DNA from: Evansella tamaricis
Lineage (GTDB): Bacteria; Bacillota; Bacilli; Bacillales; Salisediminibacteriaceae
Reading direction: 5' to 3'
Assembly (NCBI RefSeq): GCF_019042215.1
Contig: NZ_JAHQCS010000186.1
Location: 1 to 64,000 of the forward strand
Length of the DNA: 64,000 nucleotides
In this document: one piece after another, positions 1 through 7,023 of the stretch
How positions within the stretch are numbered: position 1 is the first letter of the stretch
How the letters are laid out: every line of letters begins with the position of its first letter
Notes under the pieces: model-generated
What the model was told of the DNA's origin: nothing
Databases searched by the model: none
Seen by the model: the letters and a program-made list of their open reading frames with translations, nothing else
Position numbers and translations under genes: made by a program

Positions 1-119
1 TCACTTCCGAAGTGCCCCGCAGCGAGTAGGCGCTGGAGCTAGACAATAAGAAAAGCGCAAGCGCCTATGGTCACGAGCGTAGGGCAGTGGAGAAAAACTT
101 ATATTTTCTTACCTTTCAA
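1..119 (-). repeat. Dispersed intergenic repeat, family R (copy at window edge)
   Basis: Read on the minus strand, this carries the blocks found in the copies at 21007-21171 and 31521-31686: the AAAGGTAAGAAAATATAAG-like entry, the TCTAGCTCCAGCGCCTA block and the GGCGCTTGCGCTTTTCTTATT block, but in a rearranged order and without the central part. It is probably an incomplete or permuted copy cut by the window edge. No gene is visible in it. Confidence 0.7.
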
Positions 120-193
120 AAAAAGGATTTTTCCGTAATATGCCGAAATTTTAATAGAGATGAGGATGACAAGGCAGAGTGGAGGTGTTGCTA

Positions 194-703
194 TTGAAAA
201 CGTTTAAATTATGTAGCCTTGCTGTGTTGTTTGATGAAGATCAAAAGCACGGTGCTACGGATAGAGGGAAAGAAATCCCCCTTGTGGACGGACTGATTAT
301 TAATAAGGAAGAGGCTCAAAAAGATTGGCTTTTAGATGCTGTTATTACTCCAGAATGGAAACCATTTTTTGAAGAGTTTCAAAGGAATGATCAGCATTTT
401 ATGGCTGAAGTGACCATTACGAAGAAAACAAATGACCCTGCAACTCTTGTTTGCAATGTCAAGGCGATTAACGATTTACACGATAACGTAAGTATCCATT
501 TAGATGGTATTCTAGTTGTGAAAAATGATGACCTTTCAGATATGCTTCTAAAAAATCTTATTAAAGAGGGATATAAAGGGGATAACCTCTTTGAAGAATT
601 TAAACGGAGAAAAAAGGATAGGGGGCAAGCTATTCAAGGCATTTTATCAAACGTCTATAACCAAGTAAAACAAAAAGGGTATTATGATTCAGAGTCATCT
701 TAG
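194..703 (+). CDS. YwpF-like family protein
   Basis: A 169-residue soluble protein. I place the start at TTG 194 because GGAGGTG lies at 181-187, just upstream, while an upstream in-frame GTG at 179 would fall before that ribosome binding site. The N-terminus (LKTFKLCSLAVL) and overall mixed alpha/beta composition resemble the YwpF family of Bacillus, whose function is unknown. The last third is charged (EFKRRKKDRGQ) and the protein ends in an acidic-polar tail. There is no signal peptide or membrane segment. It stands alone between a repeat and the GNAT gene. The family call is from recognition of the N-terminus only and is moderate. Confidence 0.6.
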   Translation: MKTFKLCSLAVLFDEDQKHGATDRGKEIPLVDGLIINKEEAQKDWLLDAVITPEWKPFFEEFQRNDQHFMAEVTITKKTNDPATLVCNVKAINDLHDNVSIHLDGILVVKNDDLSDMLLKNLIKEGYKGDNLFEEFKRRKKDRGQAIQGILSNVYNQVKQKGYYDSESS

Positions 704-777
704 ATTTGCGAACGTCTGCCATATTCTGGGGGCGTTCTTTTATGTGTTTTTTCCCATTGGAGAGGAGAAAGAGAAAA

Positions 778-3700
778 ATGAATCGACAAATTACAATTAC
801 AGAGTATAAACCGGAGTTAGCGGGAGCGGTAGCAGAGATGTGGAATAAAAGCCGTGAAGGTTGGGGAGGACACTCTGACGTACGGACGGAAGATCAAGTG
901 CTTAGTGAGGAGGCAAACTCCACGAATCTCCATACCTATATTGCTATGGATGGGGAGGAAGTGGTTGGGTACTGTGGTCTTTCGGAGTATCGGGAAGATG
1001 AAGGGGCGCTATATATTCCCCTATTGAATGTGCGTACGGACTACCACGGGAAAAAAGTCGGAAAGAAACTTGTGTTAAAAGCATTAGAAGAAACGATCAA
1101 ACGGGGATGGCCGAGATTGGATTTAAATACGTGGCCAGGAAATACAAAGGCTGTGCCACTCTATAAAAAGTGCGGCTTCTTTTGGGAAAACCGGGATGAT
1201 TCTGTCCACTTAATGAATTTTATCCCAGAGGTTTTAAACACCTCTTTGTTTCACGATTTTTTTCAAACGGCTGACTGGTATGAAGACAGTGTCCGTGAAA
1301 TTGAAATTGCACCTGACGGTCAGGCAAATGGGGAGTTTGATTTTTATGATTATAAGTGGGAAAAAAATAGCCGGTTTTTATATGTAAGTGTGGAGAAAAC
1401 GAGCCGCGGGATCTGTGCGTTTGAGACGGAACAGTTCAAAGTGGCAATGGAAATCGACCACCATGCCAATGTATTTGGAAAATCTTATCCTGTTCGTCTA
1501 CATATTGAAAATCGAGGAGAGACGCCACTTGAGATTCAAGTGGAAGGTCAGAAACATCACAATATCGAAGTGACAATGGATAAAACTTTCGTAGTGGAGA
1601 ATGAGGAACTTGTTACAGGGGAGTTTGTTGTTCTTCCTACAGAATCGAATCAAAGTACGAAAAAAACGCATCCTTCCGTTATGATAAAGGCGTTTATTAA
1701 CGGGAAAGAAGTGACACTGAAAACAGGTGTTTTTCCAAAAGCACCAGTAAAATGTGAAGTTAAGCTACGGAATCAATACAGCTTTATTGGGAAAAAGGAA
1801 ACGGCGTTTATTGAACTGGAAAACAACTGTCTGTCTCATGTGCAATTAACGTTCAGCTTACCTTCTGTAAAAGAGGTTGAGTTTTCGGAAAGGGAGTGGG
1901 TGATCCCACTACGAGCTAAAGAGAAACAGACGATTTCGGTTGATTATCATCTGCAGCGACACATCTTTTTTGACAAGTATGTGGAGATGTTTATCACATT
2001 GGAGAACGGGGATTCTATTGAGTATAAACAACGAATGAGTTTCCCCCTGAATACATTTGGAAAAAGTCTTTTTGGAGAGTGTCAAGAATATTATCACTTA
2101 TTCAGCGGAATGACTCATGTTGCTTTAAAGAAGGAAAACAATGGATTACTATACGAACGGGGCAGGGAAAATAAAAGTAAGTATTGGTTCCTGTATCCGA
2201 AGCTCGGGAAACCATTTTCAGAAGAGTTTTCGATTAAGCAGGCAGATGCTGTTGAATTCTTTGATGACAATGACCGTCTTGGGATGAAATTGGCGTATAC
2301 TTCCCGTGATTTTCCACAGGTTGCTCTTTATCGGATAGTGGAATTATCGAAGGAAGGATTAATGAGTCAGAATTACGAGATTGTCAACCGCGGGGAACAG
2401 ATGACAGATCTCCACTTGAATTTTTATCTTACCTATTTCTTGAAAAATGCTTTCTTACCATATAATAACAAGCTCCTTTTTAACCAAGGATCTTACAATA
2501 AAGACGTAGCTGTTTGGGACGATAAGCAACTAACGGAAAATTGGTTCTTTGCAGAGCAAGAGGGTTCAAAAGCGGCACTCATCTGGGAACAAGGGATTCC
2601 AATTCACTTCCGTCATTGGAATGTACATTATCTGGAAGAGAGCTGGGAACATATAGGCCCTGGCGGAAGTGTATCTTCTAAAACAGTATGGTTTGGTCTT
2701 GACGTCTTCTCGTCTAAGGAGGAGGTACGGGAGTTTGCTTTGCAGGCTCACCCCACGGAAAGTCTGGTGGTGAAAAATCCAGTCCACTTATCCATAGAGG
2801 GGTCCCCCATTACCGGTTCAGAAGCAACGATCGTTTTTCGTTCCTATTTGAAGCGGAATGCAGAAGTTAATCTTGCTCTTTTCTTGGGGAAAGAAACGGA
2901 AGCCTCTTTTGTCACGGCCATGATGGATTCGGAACGGGAAGGGGTTTGGAAAGTGGATATCCCTGTCCAATCGCAGAACTCTATCCTACCGGTGAAGGTG
3001 AAGGGAACCCTTTCTTCCGAACAGGTAGAAGAAAGGACAGTTCTTTTTCTAGCTGGAGAAACTCCAATCAGTTTTGATGTAAATGAGGTAAGGGGTCATT
3101 CTTCCTATGAGGTGAATAATGGCGTGTTTACGATAAAAGCAGCCCCTGGTTTTTATCCTGGAATCTATTCCATGGAAGATGGAGATACAGAATGGCTCCA
3201 TTCCTCCTTTCCAGAACCAATGCCTAAATCATGGTGGAACCCTTGGATTGGGGGAATCTCCTTTGGATTAGAAGAGATGTCCCAATGGAAAATGTTCCAT
3301 TACCCTTCCACTGCTCAATTTGTATCGGTTGTGGACCAATGGGACCAGAAGTGGGAAGGGATACAGATCACGACAGTTCTTAAGGATCATCCTAAATATA
3401 AGGGAGCTATTTACCATCAGTTTGCTGTTACGAGACCAGGTCTGCCTGTCTTAGCCCTATTCAGTGGCATTGATCAACAGATAGGCCATCATTTTTTCGG
3501 TACGGCACAGTCTTTTCAAATCAACATTGATCCCACAGAGGAAGTTGGCACTGTCACTGTGACAGTGGAAGGGGAACAATCGAAGGAGTTTTCCCATCAT
3601 CATCATGAAGCGGGGATTAGTGGATTAAAAGATGTCATCTTCCGGAAAAAGGGGGTTTTAAATCAACTCCATTTCCTTCCACGTGACTGTAAAGATATGG

Positions 3701-3864
3701 AAGTATATATGAACAAGCAAATCATCCTTGCGGGATGCGAAACATCCCTTTATACTGAATCGGGAAGTTTTGAAATAAGTGCACCACATTTCCTTGTTTT
3801 ATCGGAGATTGCCTATAACTTGGAAGACTACGAGGCACTCCGAGCCATTCGATTTAAACGATAG
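778..3864 (+). CDS. Giant GNAT-headed protein: N-acetyltransferase domain plus long beta-rich region
   Basis: 1028 residues from ATG 778, which follows GGAGAGGAG. Residues about 4-150 form a GNAT acetyltransferase: the acetyl-CoA loop is near residues 85-99 (VRTDYHGKKVGKKLV) and the typical C-terminal strand-helix is NTWPGNTKAVPLYKKCGFF. The remaining ~870 residues are not catalytic in any way I recognise. They are rich in beta-strand patterns with Ig-like or sandwich-type sections (for example around residues 220-430) and aromatic stretches (HSSFPEPMPKSWWNPWIGG), as in carbohydrate- or protein-binding modules. No signal peptide or membrane segment is seen, so it is likely cytoplasmic. It is 18 bp upstream of an amidohydrolase, so the two are probably co-transcribed and act on related small molecules. 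Substrate unknown; the GNAT call is firm, the rest is description. Confidence 0.8.
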   Translation: MNRQITITEYKPELAGAVAEMWNKSREGWGGHSDVRTEDQVLSEEANSTNLHTYIAMDGEEVVGYCGLSEYREDEGALYIPLLNVRTDYHGKKVGKKLVLKALEETIKRGWPRLDLNTWPGNTKAVPLYKKCGFFWENRDDSVHLMNFIPEVLNTSLFHDFFQTADWYEDSVREIEIAPDGQANGEFDFYDYKWEKNSRFLYVSVEKTSRGICAFETEQFKVAMEIDHHANVFGKSYPVRLHIENRGETPLEIQVEGQKHHNIEVTMDKTFVVENEELVTGEFVVLPTESNQSTKKTHPSVMIKAFINGKEVTLKTGVFPKAPVKCEVKLRNQYSFIGKKETAFIELENNCLSHVQLTFSLPSVKEVEFSEREWVIPLRAKEKQTISVDYHLQRHIFFDKYVEMFITLENGDSIEYKQRMSFPLNTFGKSLFGECQEYYHLFSGMTHVALKKENNGLLYERGRENKSKYWFLYPKLGKPFSEEFSIKQADAVEFFDDNDRLGMKLAYTSRDFPQVALYRIVELSKEGLMSQNYEIVNRGEQMTDLHLNFYLTYFLKNAFLPYNNKLLFNQGSYNKDVAVWDDKQLTENWFFAEQEGSKAALIWEQGIPIHFRHWNVHYLEESWEHIGPGGSVSSKTVWFGLDVFSSKEEVREFALQAHPTESLVVKNPVHLSIEGSPITGSEATIVFRSYLKRNAEVNLALFLGKETEASFVTAMMDSEREGVWKVDIPVQSQNSILPVKVKGTLSSEQVEERTVLFLAGETPISFDVNEVRGHSSYEVNNGVFTIKAAPGFYPGIYSMEDGDTEWLHSSFPEPMPKSWWNPWIGGISFGLEEMSQWKMFHYPSTAQFVSVVDQWDQKWEGIQITTVLKDHPKYKGAIYHQFAVTRPGLPVLALFSGIDQQIGHHFFGTAQSFQINIDPTEEVGTVTVTVEGEQSKEFSHHHHEAGISGLKDVIFRKKGVLNQLHFLPRDCKDMEVYMNKQIILAGCETSLYTESGSFEISAPHFLVLSEIAYNLEDYEALRAIRFKR

Positions 3865-3882
3865 AAAGGGGGAAACGGCATC

Positions 3883-4734
3883 GTGAAAATTATCGACGCC
3901 CACATCCATTTGTCTCATATCGAATCATTTTATAATACTGCGAAGACTCGCTCCCACTTGGACTACTCCGTATCTGGATTACAGAAAGAAATGAAGGAAA
4001 ACGATGTCGTCCTTAGCATCGGGATGGGGTTGATGGAAGCGGGAGAGGGCTTTCCCGACCGTGCCCCTGCAACTCCTATGGGACTTGATATGTTAACAGA
4101 GCAAGTTCCCAATGTGGTATATTGTGCAGGTGTTAATCCATACCGATTGGGAAAACAGGAACTCCTTCAATTGGAAAAGGAGCTATTAAAAGAGGAAGTA
4201 GTGGGAATCAAAATCTACCTTGGCTATTACCCCTTCTATGCCTATGATACCGTCTATGGTCCGGTGTATGAATTGGCAAAAGCCCATGGTGTCCCTGTTG
4301 TGTTTCATAGCGGAGATACCTACTCGGAAAGGGGGCTCTTAAAATTTGCGCATCCGTTGACGTTAGATGAAGTTGCGGTCATGAATCGGGATGTCACCTT
4401 CGTAATGGCCCATTTCGGTGATCCGTGGATGCTGGACGGGGCAGAAGTGGTTTATAAGAATGGGAATATGTTTGCAGATTTGTCAGGTTTAATTGTAGGT
4501 GATAAGAGTGAGGTGAATCGAATCAGAAACACTCCCCACTTCTTTAACCATTTTAAACATGCTATCGCTTTTTGTGATCATTATGATAAGTTTTTATTTG
4601 GGACGGATTGGCCGTTGGTCCCCATGGAACCTTATATTGATTTCATTAAGGAGCACATCCCATCATCCGCATGGGAAGATGTGTTTTATAAGACTGCCAC
4701 ACGTGTTTTCCCTAAAATTCAGAAGCGTCTTTGA
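3883..4734 (+). CDS. Amidohydrolase family metal-dependent hydrolase
   Basis: 283 residues with a GTG start at 3883 after AAAGGGGG. It has the TIM-barrel amidohydrolase-2 signature: the DAHIHL metal site at residues 4-9, a lysine in GIKIYLGY, histidines in VVFHSGD and VMAHFGD, and the late aspartate in FGTDWPL. These are the metal-binding positions of the COG2159 family, which hydrolyses or decarboxylates cyclic or aromatic substrates. The gene follows the giant GNAT protein by 18 bp in what looks like a two-gene operon. The exact substrate cannot be read from sequence. Confidence 0.8.
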   Translation: MKIIDAHIHLSHIESFYNTAKTRSHLDYSVSGLQKEMKENDVVLSIGMGLMEAGEGFPDRAPATPMGLDMLTEQVPNVVYCAGVNPYRLGKQELLQLEKELLKEEVVGIKIYLGYYPFYAYDTVYGPVYELAKAHGVPVVFHSGDTYSERGLLKFAHPLTLDEVAVMNRDVTFVMAHFGDPWMLDGAEVVYKNGNMFADLSGLIVGDKSEVNRIRNTPHFFNHFKHAIAFCDHYDKFLFGTDWPLVPMEPYIDFIKEHIPSSAWEDVFYKTATRVFPKIQKRL

Positions 4735-4747
4735 TAGGTTAAACGGC

Positions 4748-4778
4748 AACACCCCTCCGTCTCAATGGAAGGGGTGTT
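4748..4778. terminator. Inverted repeat between convergent genes
   Basis: AACACCCCT and AAGGGGTGTT pair around a 12-base loop. It sits just after the amidohydrolase and inside the 3' end of the convergent minus-strand gene. The T-runs on either side are poor, so it may be a weak bidirectional terminator. Confidence 0.55.
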
Positions 4779-5139
4779 CCTGTGACCGGTCCCCGTTAAA
4801 AAGACCTTCGATTTGCTGGCTCACCTGATTTTTTAAATGGGCATTCAAGTACTTGGCGGTAACGACATAGCCACGAAAAAAAATGGTATACTCTGAAAAG
4901 GTCTCATCGTGATCATTTAACTGAACTTTTAAACCAAGTTCTTTCATTTTTGTCTTTGTTGTGCGGAGATTTTTACTTAATTGATGGAGAGTCCTTTCTA
5001 ATAAGTGAATATACGGATCTTTCAGCTTCATGGGTGCGTGATTCATTTTGGCAAGATCCTTCTCCAGCACTTTTCGGGCCAACTCAAATAAGATGTATGA
5101 TTCAGTTATGTTTTCTTCTTCCACAGTGAGTTTGGCCAT
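4762..5139 (-). CDS. Conserved hypothetical helical protein (YhjD-like)
   Basis: 125 residues, soluble and mostly alpha-helical, with many Lys/Glu. The layout (a central KLKDPYIHLLERTLHQL segment followed by a KTKMKELGLKV helix) recalls the Bacillus YhjD family of unknown function; this is a weak recognition. The gene is monocistronic, convergent with the amidohydrolase, and its last codons overlap the shared hairpin. Start ATG 5139 follows AAAAGGGGTG on the minus strand. Confidence 0.6.
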   Translation of the reverse strand: MAKLTVEEENITESYILFELARKVLEKDLAKMNHAPMKLKDPYIHLLERTLHQLSKNLRTTKTKMKELGLKVQLNDHDETFSEYTIFFRGYVVTAKYLNAHLKNQVSQQIEGLFNGDRSQEHPFH

Positions 5140-5289
5140 TAGTTTTCACCCCTTTTCTTCTAGTTTGGCCTGATAGTTATAAATTGGAGGGAAAGTGAAA
5201 CTGAAAACACGAACTAATGTTCCCTTATTATCATTTTACTAATTCACGAAAAATAGTCAAGATAAATCATGGGGATGTTCTCTGGATGT

Positions 5290-5332
5290 TCACAAAAAAG
5301 TTCGGGGACTAAGGTCCCTGAACTTTTTGTGA
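5290..5332 (-). terminator. Palindromic terminator of scdA; near-identical to the one after parC
   Basis: A long inverted repeat, CACAAAAAAGTTCGGGGAC paired with GTCCCTGAACTTTTTGTG, immediately downstream of the scdA stop. The built-in T-run makes it a good intrinsic terminator. The same palindrome occurs at 59379-59417 after parC. Confidence 0.75.
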
Positions 5333-5333
5333 A

Positions 5334-6053
5334 CTACTCTTCCGTTTCTAAACGTGGGAAAAGAATGTTATTTTCTAAATGGACGTGTTGGAACATATCC
5401 GACTCTAATTCCTCTAACCTTTTAAATGTCATGCGATAAGTTGTGCAAGCCCCTGGAGGTAAGGTAAAATCATTAGTAATGTGGCGAATTTGTTTTAATA
5501 AAAATCCCGCTTCTTCGTGTTCTGATTCCAGTTCATGAATTCGGCTTAAAGCTACTGTTTTGTCAGTGGATGTTTTGGTGTTCTCATAATGACGGATAGC
5601 AGGGAAGATCACTTGTTCTTCCTTAATCATATGCTGCTCCAATTCCATTTTTAACTGATGGAATAACTGGTGAAGTTCTCCAAGTTCTGGATGACTCATG
5701 CCGTGAACACGGAAAATCTTCGTTACATAAAAGCTGAGATCGGGTAATTCCTCCACTAAGTAACCGTGGTGGCGGCGTAAAATATGATCCATCAATGAAG
5801 TGAAAGGTTCCTTTGTCCAATCAAGACGGTCTGATTCTTTTCTTTCCACAGCCTGTTCCTGTAAGGAGTGAAGGGTCTGTAAAATACTTCCTTCCTCTAA
5901 TCCTTTTTCCTTAATGGCATCATGTAATGGACGGTTACCTCCACAACAAAAATCAATTTTATACTGTTTAAACAATTCATCTGATCGTGGTACACGTATT
6001 ACAATATCACGTACAACAGAATCTCGTGTTAGTGTAAATGTAGAACTGGTCAT
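5334..6053 (-). CDS. scdA: Iron-sulfur cluster repair di-iron protein ScdA/YtfE (RIC)
   Basis: 239 residues, the usual length of the RIC family. Residues 1-60 form the ScdA N-terminal (DUF542) domain with the conserved KIDFCCGG. The rest is a hemerythrin-like four-helix bundle with the expected di-iron ligands in HILRRHHGYL, ELEQHMIKEEQVIF, HELESEHEEAG and FQHVHLENNILF. The family repairs iron-sulfur clusters and other iron sites damaged by nitric oxide or peroxide. ATG 6053 is preceded by AAAGGGGG. An FNR-type promoter lies upstream (separate entry), which fits induction when oxygen is low and nitrogen oxides form. The family assignment is firm; the regulation is inferred. Confidence 0.92.
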   Translation of the reverse strand: MTSSTFTLTRDSVVRDIVIRVPRSDELFKQYKIDFCCGGNRPLHDAIKEKGLEEGSILQTLHSLQEQAVERKESDRLDWTKEPFTSLMDHILRRHHGYLVEELPDLSFYVTKIFRVHGMSHPELGELHQLFHQLKMELEQHMIKEEQVIFPAIRHYENTKTSTDKTVALSRIHELESEHEEAGFLLKQIRHITNDFTLPPGACTTYRMTFKRLEELESDMFQHVHLENNILFPRLETEE

Positions 6054-6082
6054 TGTGCTTCCCCCTTTGTTAAGTTAATACT

Positions 6083-6124
6083 ATGATAAGATAGGAATCG
6101 TCACTTGTCGGTGATTTGAATCAC
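6083..6124 (-). promoter_or_regulatory. FNR-type activated promoter of scdA
   Basis: The palindrome GTGATTTGAATCAC at 6111-6124 has the CRP/FNR core GTGA-N6-TCAC. On the minus strand a -10-like TATCAT (6088-6083) lies 32 bp from the centre of the box. That puts the box at about -41.5 from a start near 6076, the class II activator arrangement. The box also lies just upstream of the cyclophilin gene on the other strand. Confidence 0.65.
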
Positions 6125-6169
6125 GATTGTAGTGAAAATGAAAATGAAAAAAGAAGGAGTGCTTTTGAA

Positions 6170-6958
6170 GTGAAAAAAATAGTTTTTTTAATAGTAATGT
6201 TATTTTTGGTTATATCTGCATGTGGACAAGCATCTGAAGAAGAGTCGGAAACTGACAGTGCTTCTGCTGGTGAAGGGGAAGTAACAGAGCAGGATTCAGT
6301 GGAAGAAGAGGATGAGGCTGACGATGCCATCCCATCTGATCTGGAAGCGAATCCTTCGGAATACCCTCAATTTCAAGCTGTCTCAGAAGATGAAATCGAG
6401 GTGATCATGCACACGAACATGGGAGAAATTCATTTAAAGCTTTTTCCAGAATTTGCCCCAAAAGCAGTGGAAAACTTTATCGCATTAAGCGAACAGGGAT
6501 TCTATGACGGCATCATTTTTCATCGGGTAATTGAGAATTTCATGATTCAAGGTGGAGATCCAACAGGAACAGGTTCTGGGGGGGAAAGTATCTTTGGAGA
6601 CACCTTTGAAGATGAATTTACCACCTCTTTAGCCCATTTCCATGGAGCGTTGTCTATGGCCAACCGGGGTCCAAATACAAATAGCAGCCAGTTTTTTATT
6701 GTTCATGCTGATGAAACACAAGTGAATGAGGAATATCTTGCTCGAATTGAAGCACAGCGAGGATTTGCCTTTCCGGAGCAAACGAAGGAACGATATTTAG
6801 AAGTTGGTGGAACGCCACACTTGGATTTTGGTCATACTGTTTTTGGACATGTGATTGGTGGCTTTGAAGTGGTAAATGCTATTGCAGGTGTTGAAAAAGG
6901 GGCTAATGACCGCCCTGTTGAGGATGTAGTAATTGAATCTGTGGAAATCGTTCAGTAA
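6170..6958 (+). CDS. Lipoprotein peptidyl-prolyl cis-trans isomerase (cyclophilin type)
   Basis: 262 residues from GTG 6170, which follows AAGGAG; an upstream in-frame codon at 6116 would add a polar tail before the signal peptide, so I reject it. Residues 1-20 form a lipoprotein signal peptide with lipobox VISAC, followed by a long acidic Ser/Glu linker. From about residue 75 the cyclophilin fold is clear: FHRVIENFMIQGGDPTGTGSGG, MANRGPNTNSSQFFI and FGHVIGG carry the active-site Arg, Phe and Gln positions. The enzyme is expected to be anchored outside the membrane and to help fold secreted proteins. A strong terminator follows. Confidence 0.9.
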   Translation: MKKIVFLIVMLFLVISACGQASEEESETDSASAGEGEVTEQDSVEEEDEADDAIPSDLEANPSEYPQFQAVSEDEIEVIMHTNMGEIHLKLFPEFAPKAVENFIALSEQGFYDGIIFHRVIENFMIQGGDPTGTGSGGESIFGDTFEDEFTTSLAHFHGALSMANRGPNTNSSQFFIVHADETQVNEEYLARIEAQRGFAFPEQTKERYLEVGGTPHLDFGHTVFGHVIGGFEVVNAIAGVEKGANDRPVEDVVIESVEIVQ

Positions 6959-6973
6959 TTGGAGAATACGAAG

Positions 6974-7019
6974 AAAAGACCGTTTTGGCCCCTCTGGTGA
7001 GGGCTAAAACGGTCTTTTT
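6974..7019 (+). terminator. Intrinsic terminator after the cyclophilin gene
   Basis: AAAGACCGTTTTGGCCC pairs with GGGCTAAAACGGTCTTT, followed by T5. It abuts the left end of the repeat-bearing element. Confidence 0.9.
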
Positions 7020-7023
7020 CAAA

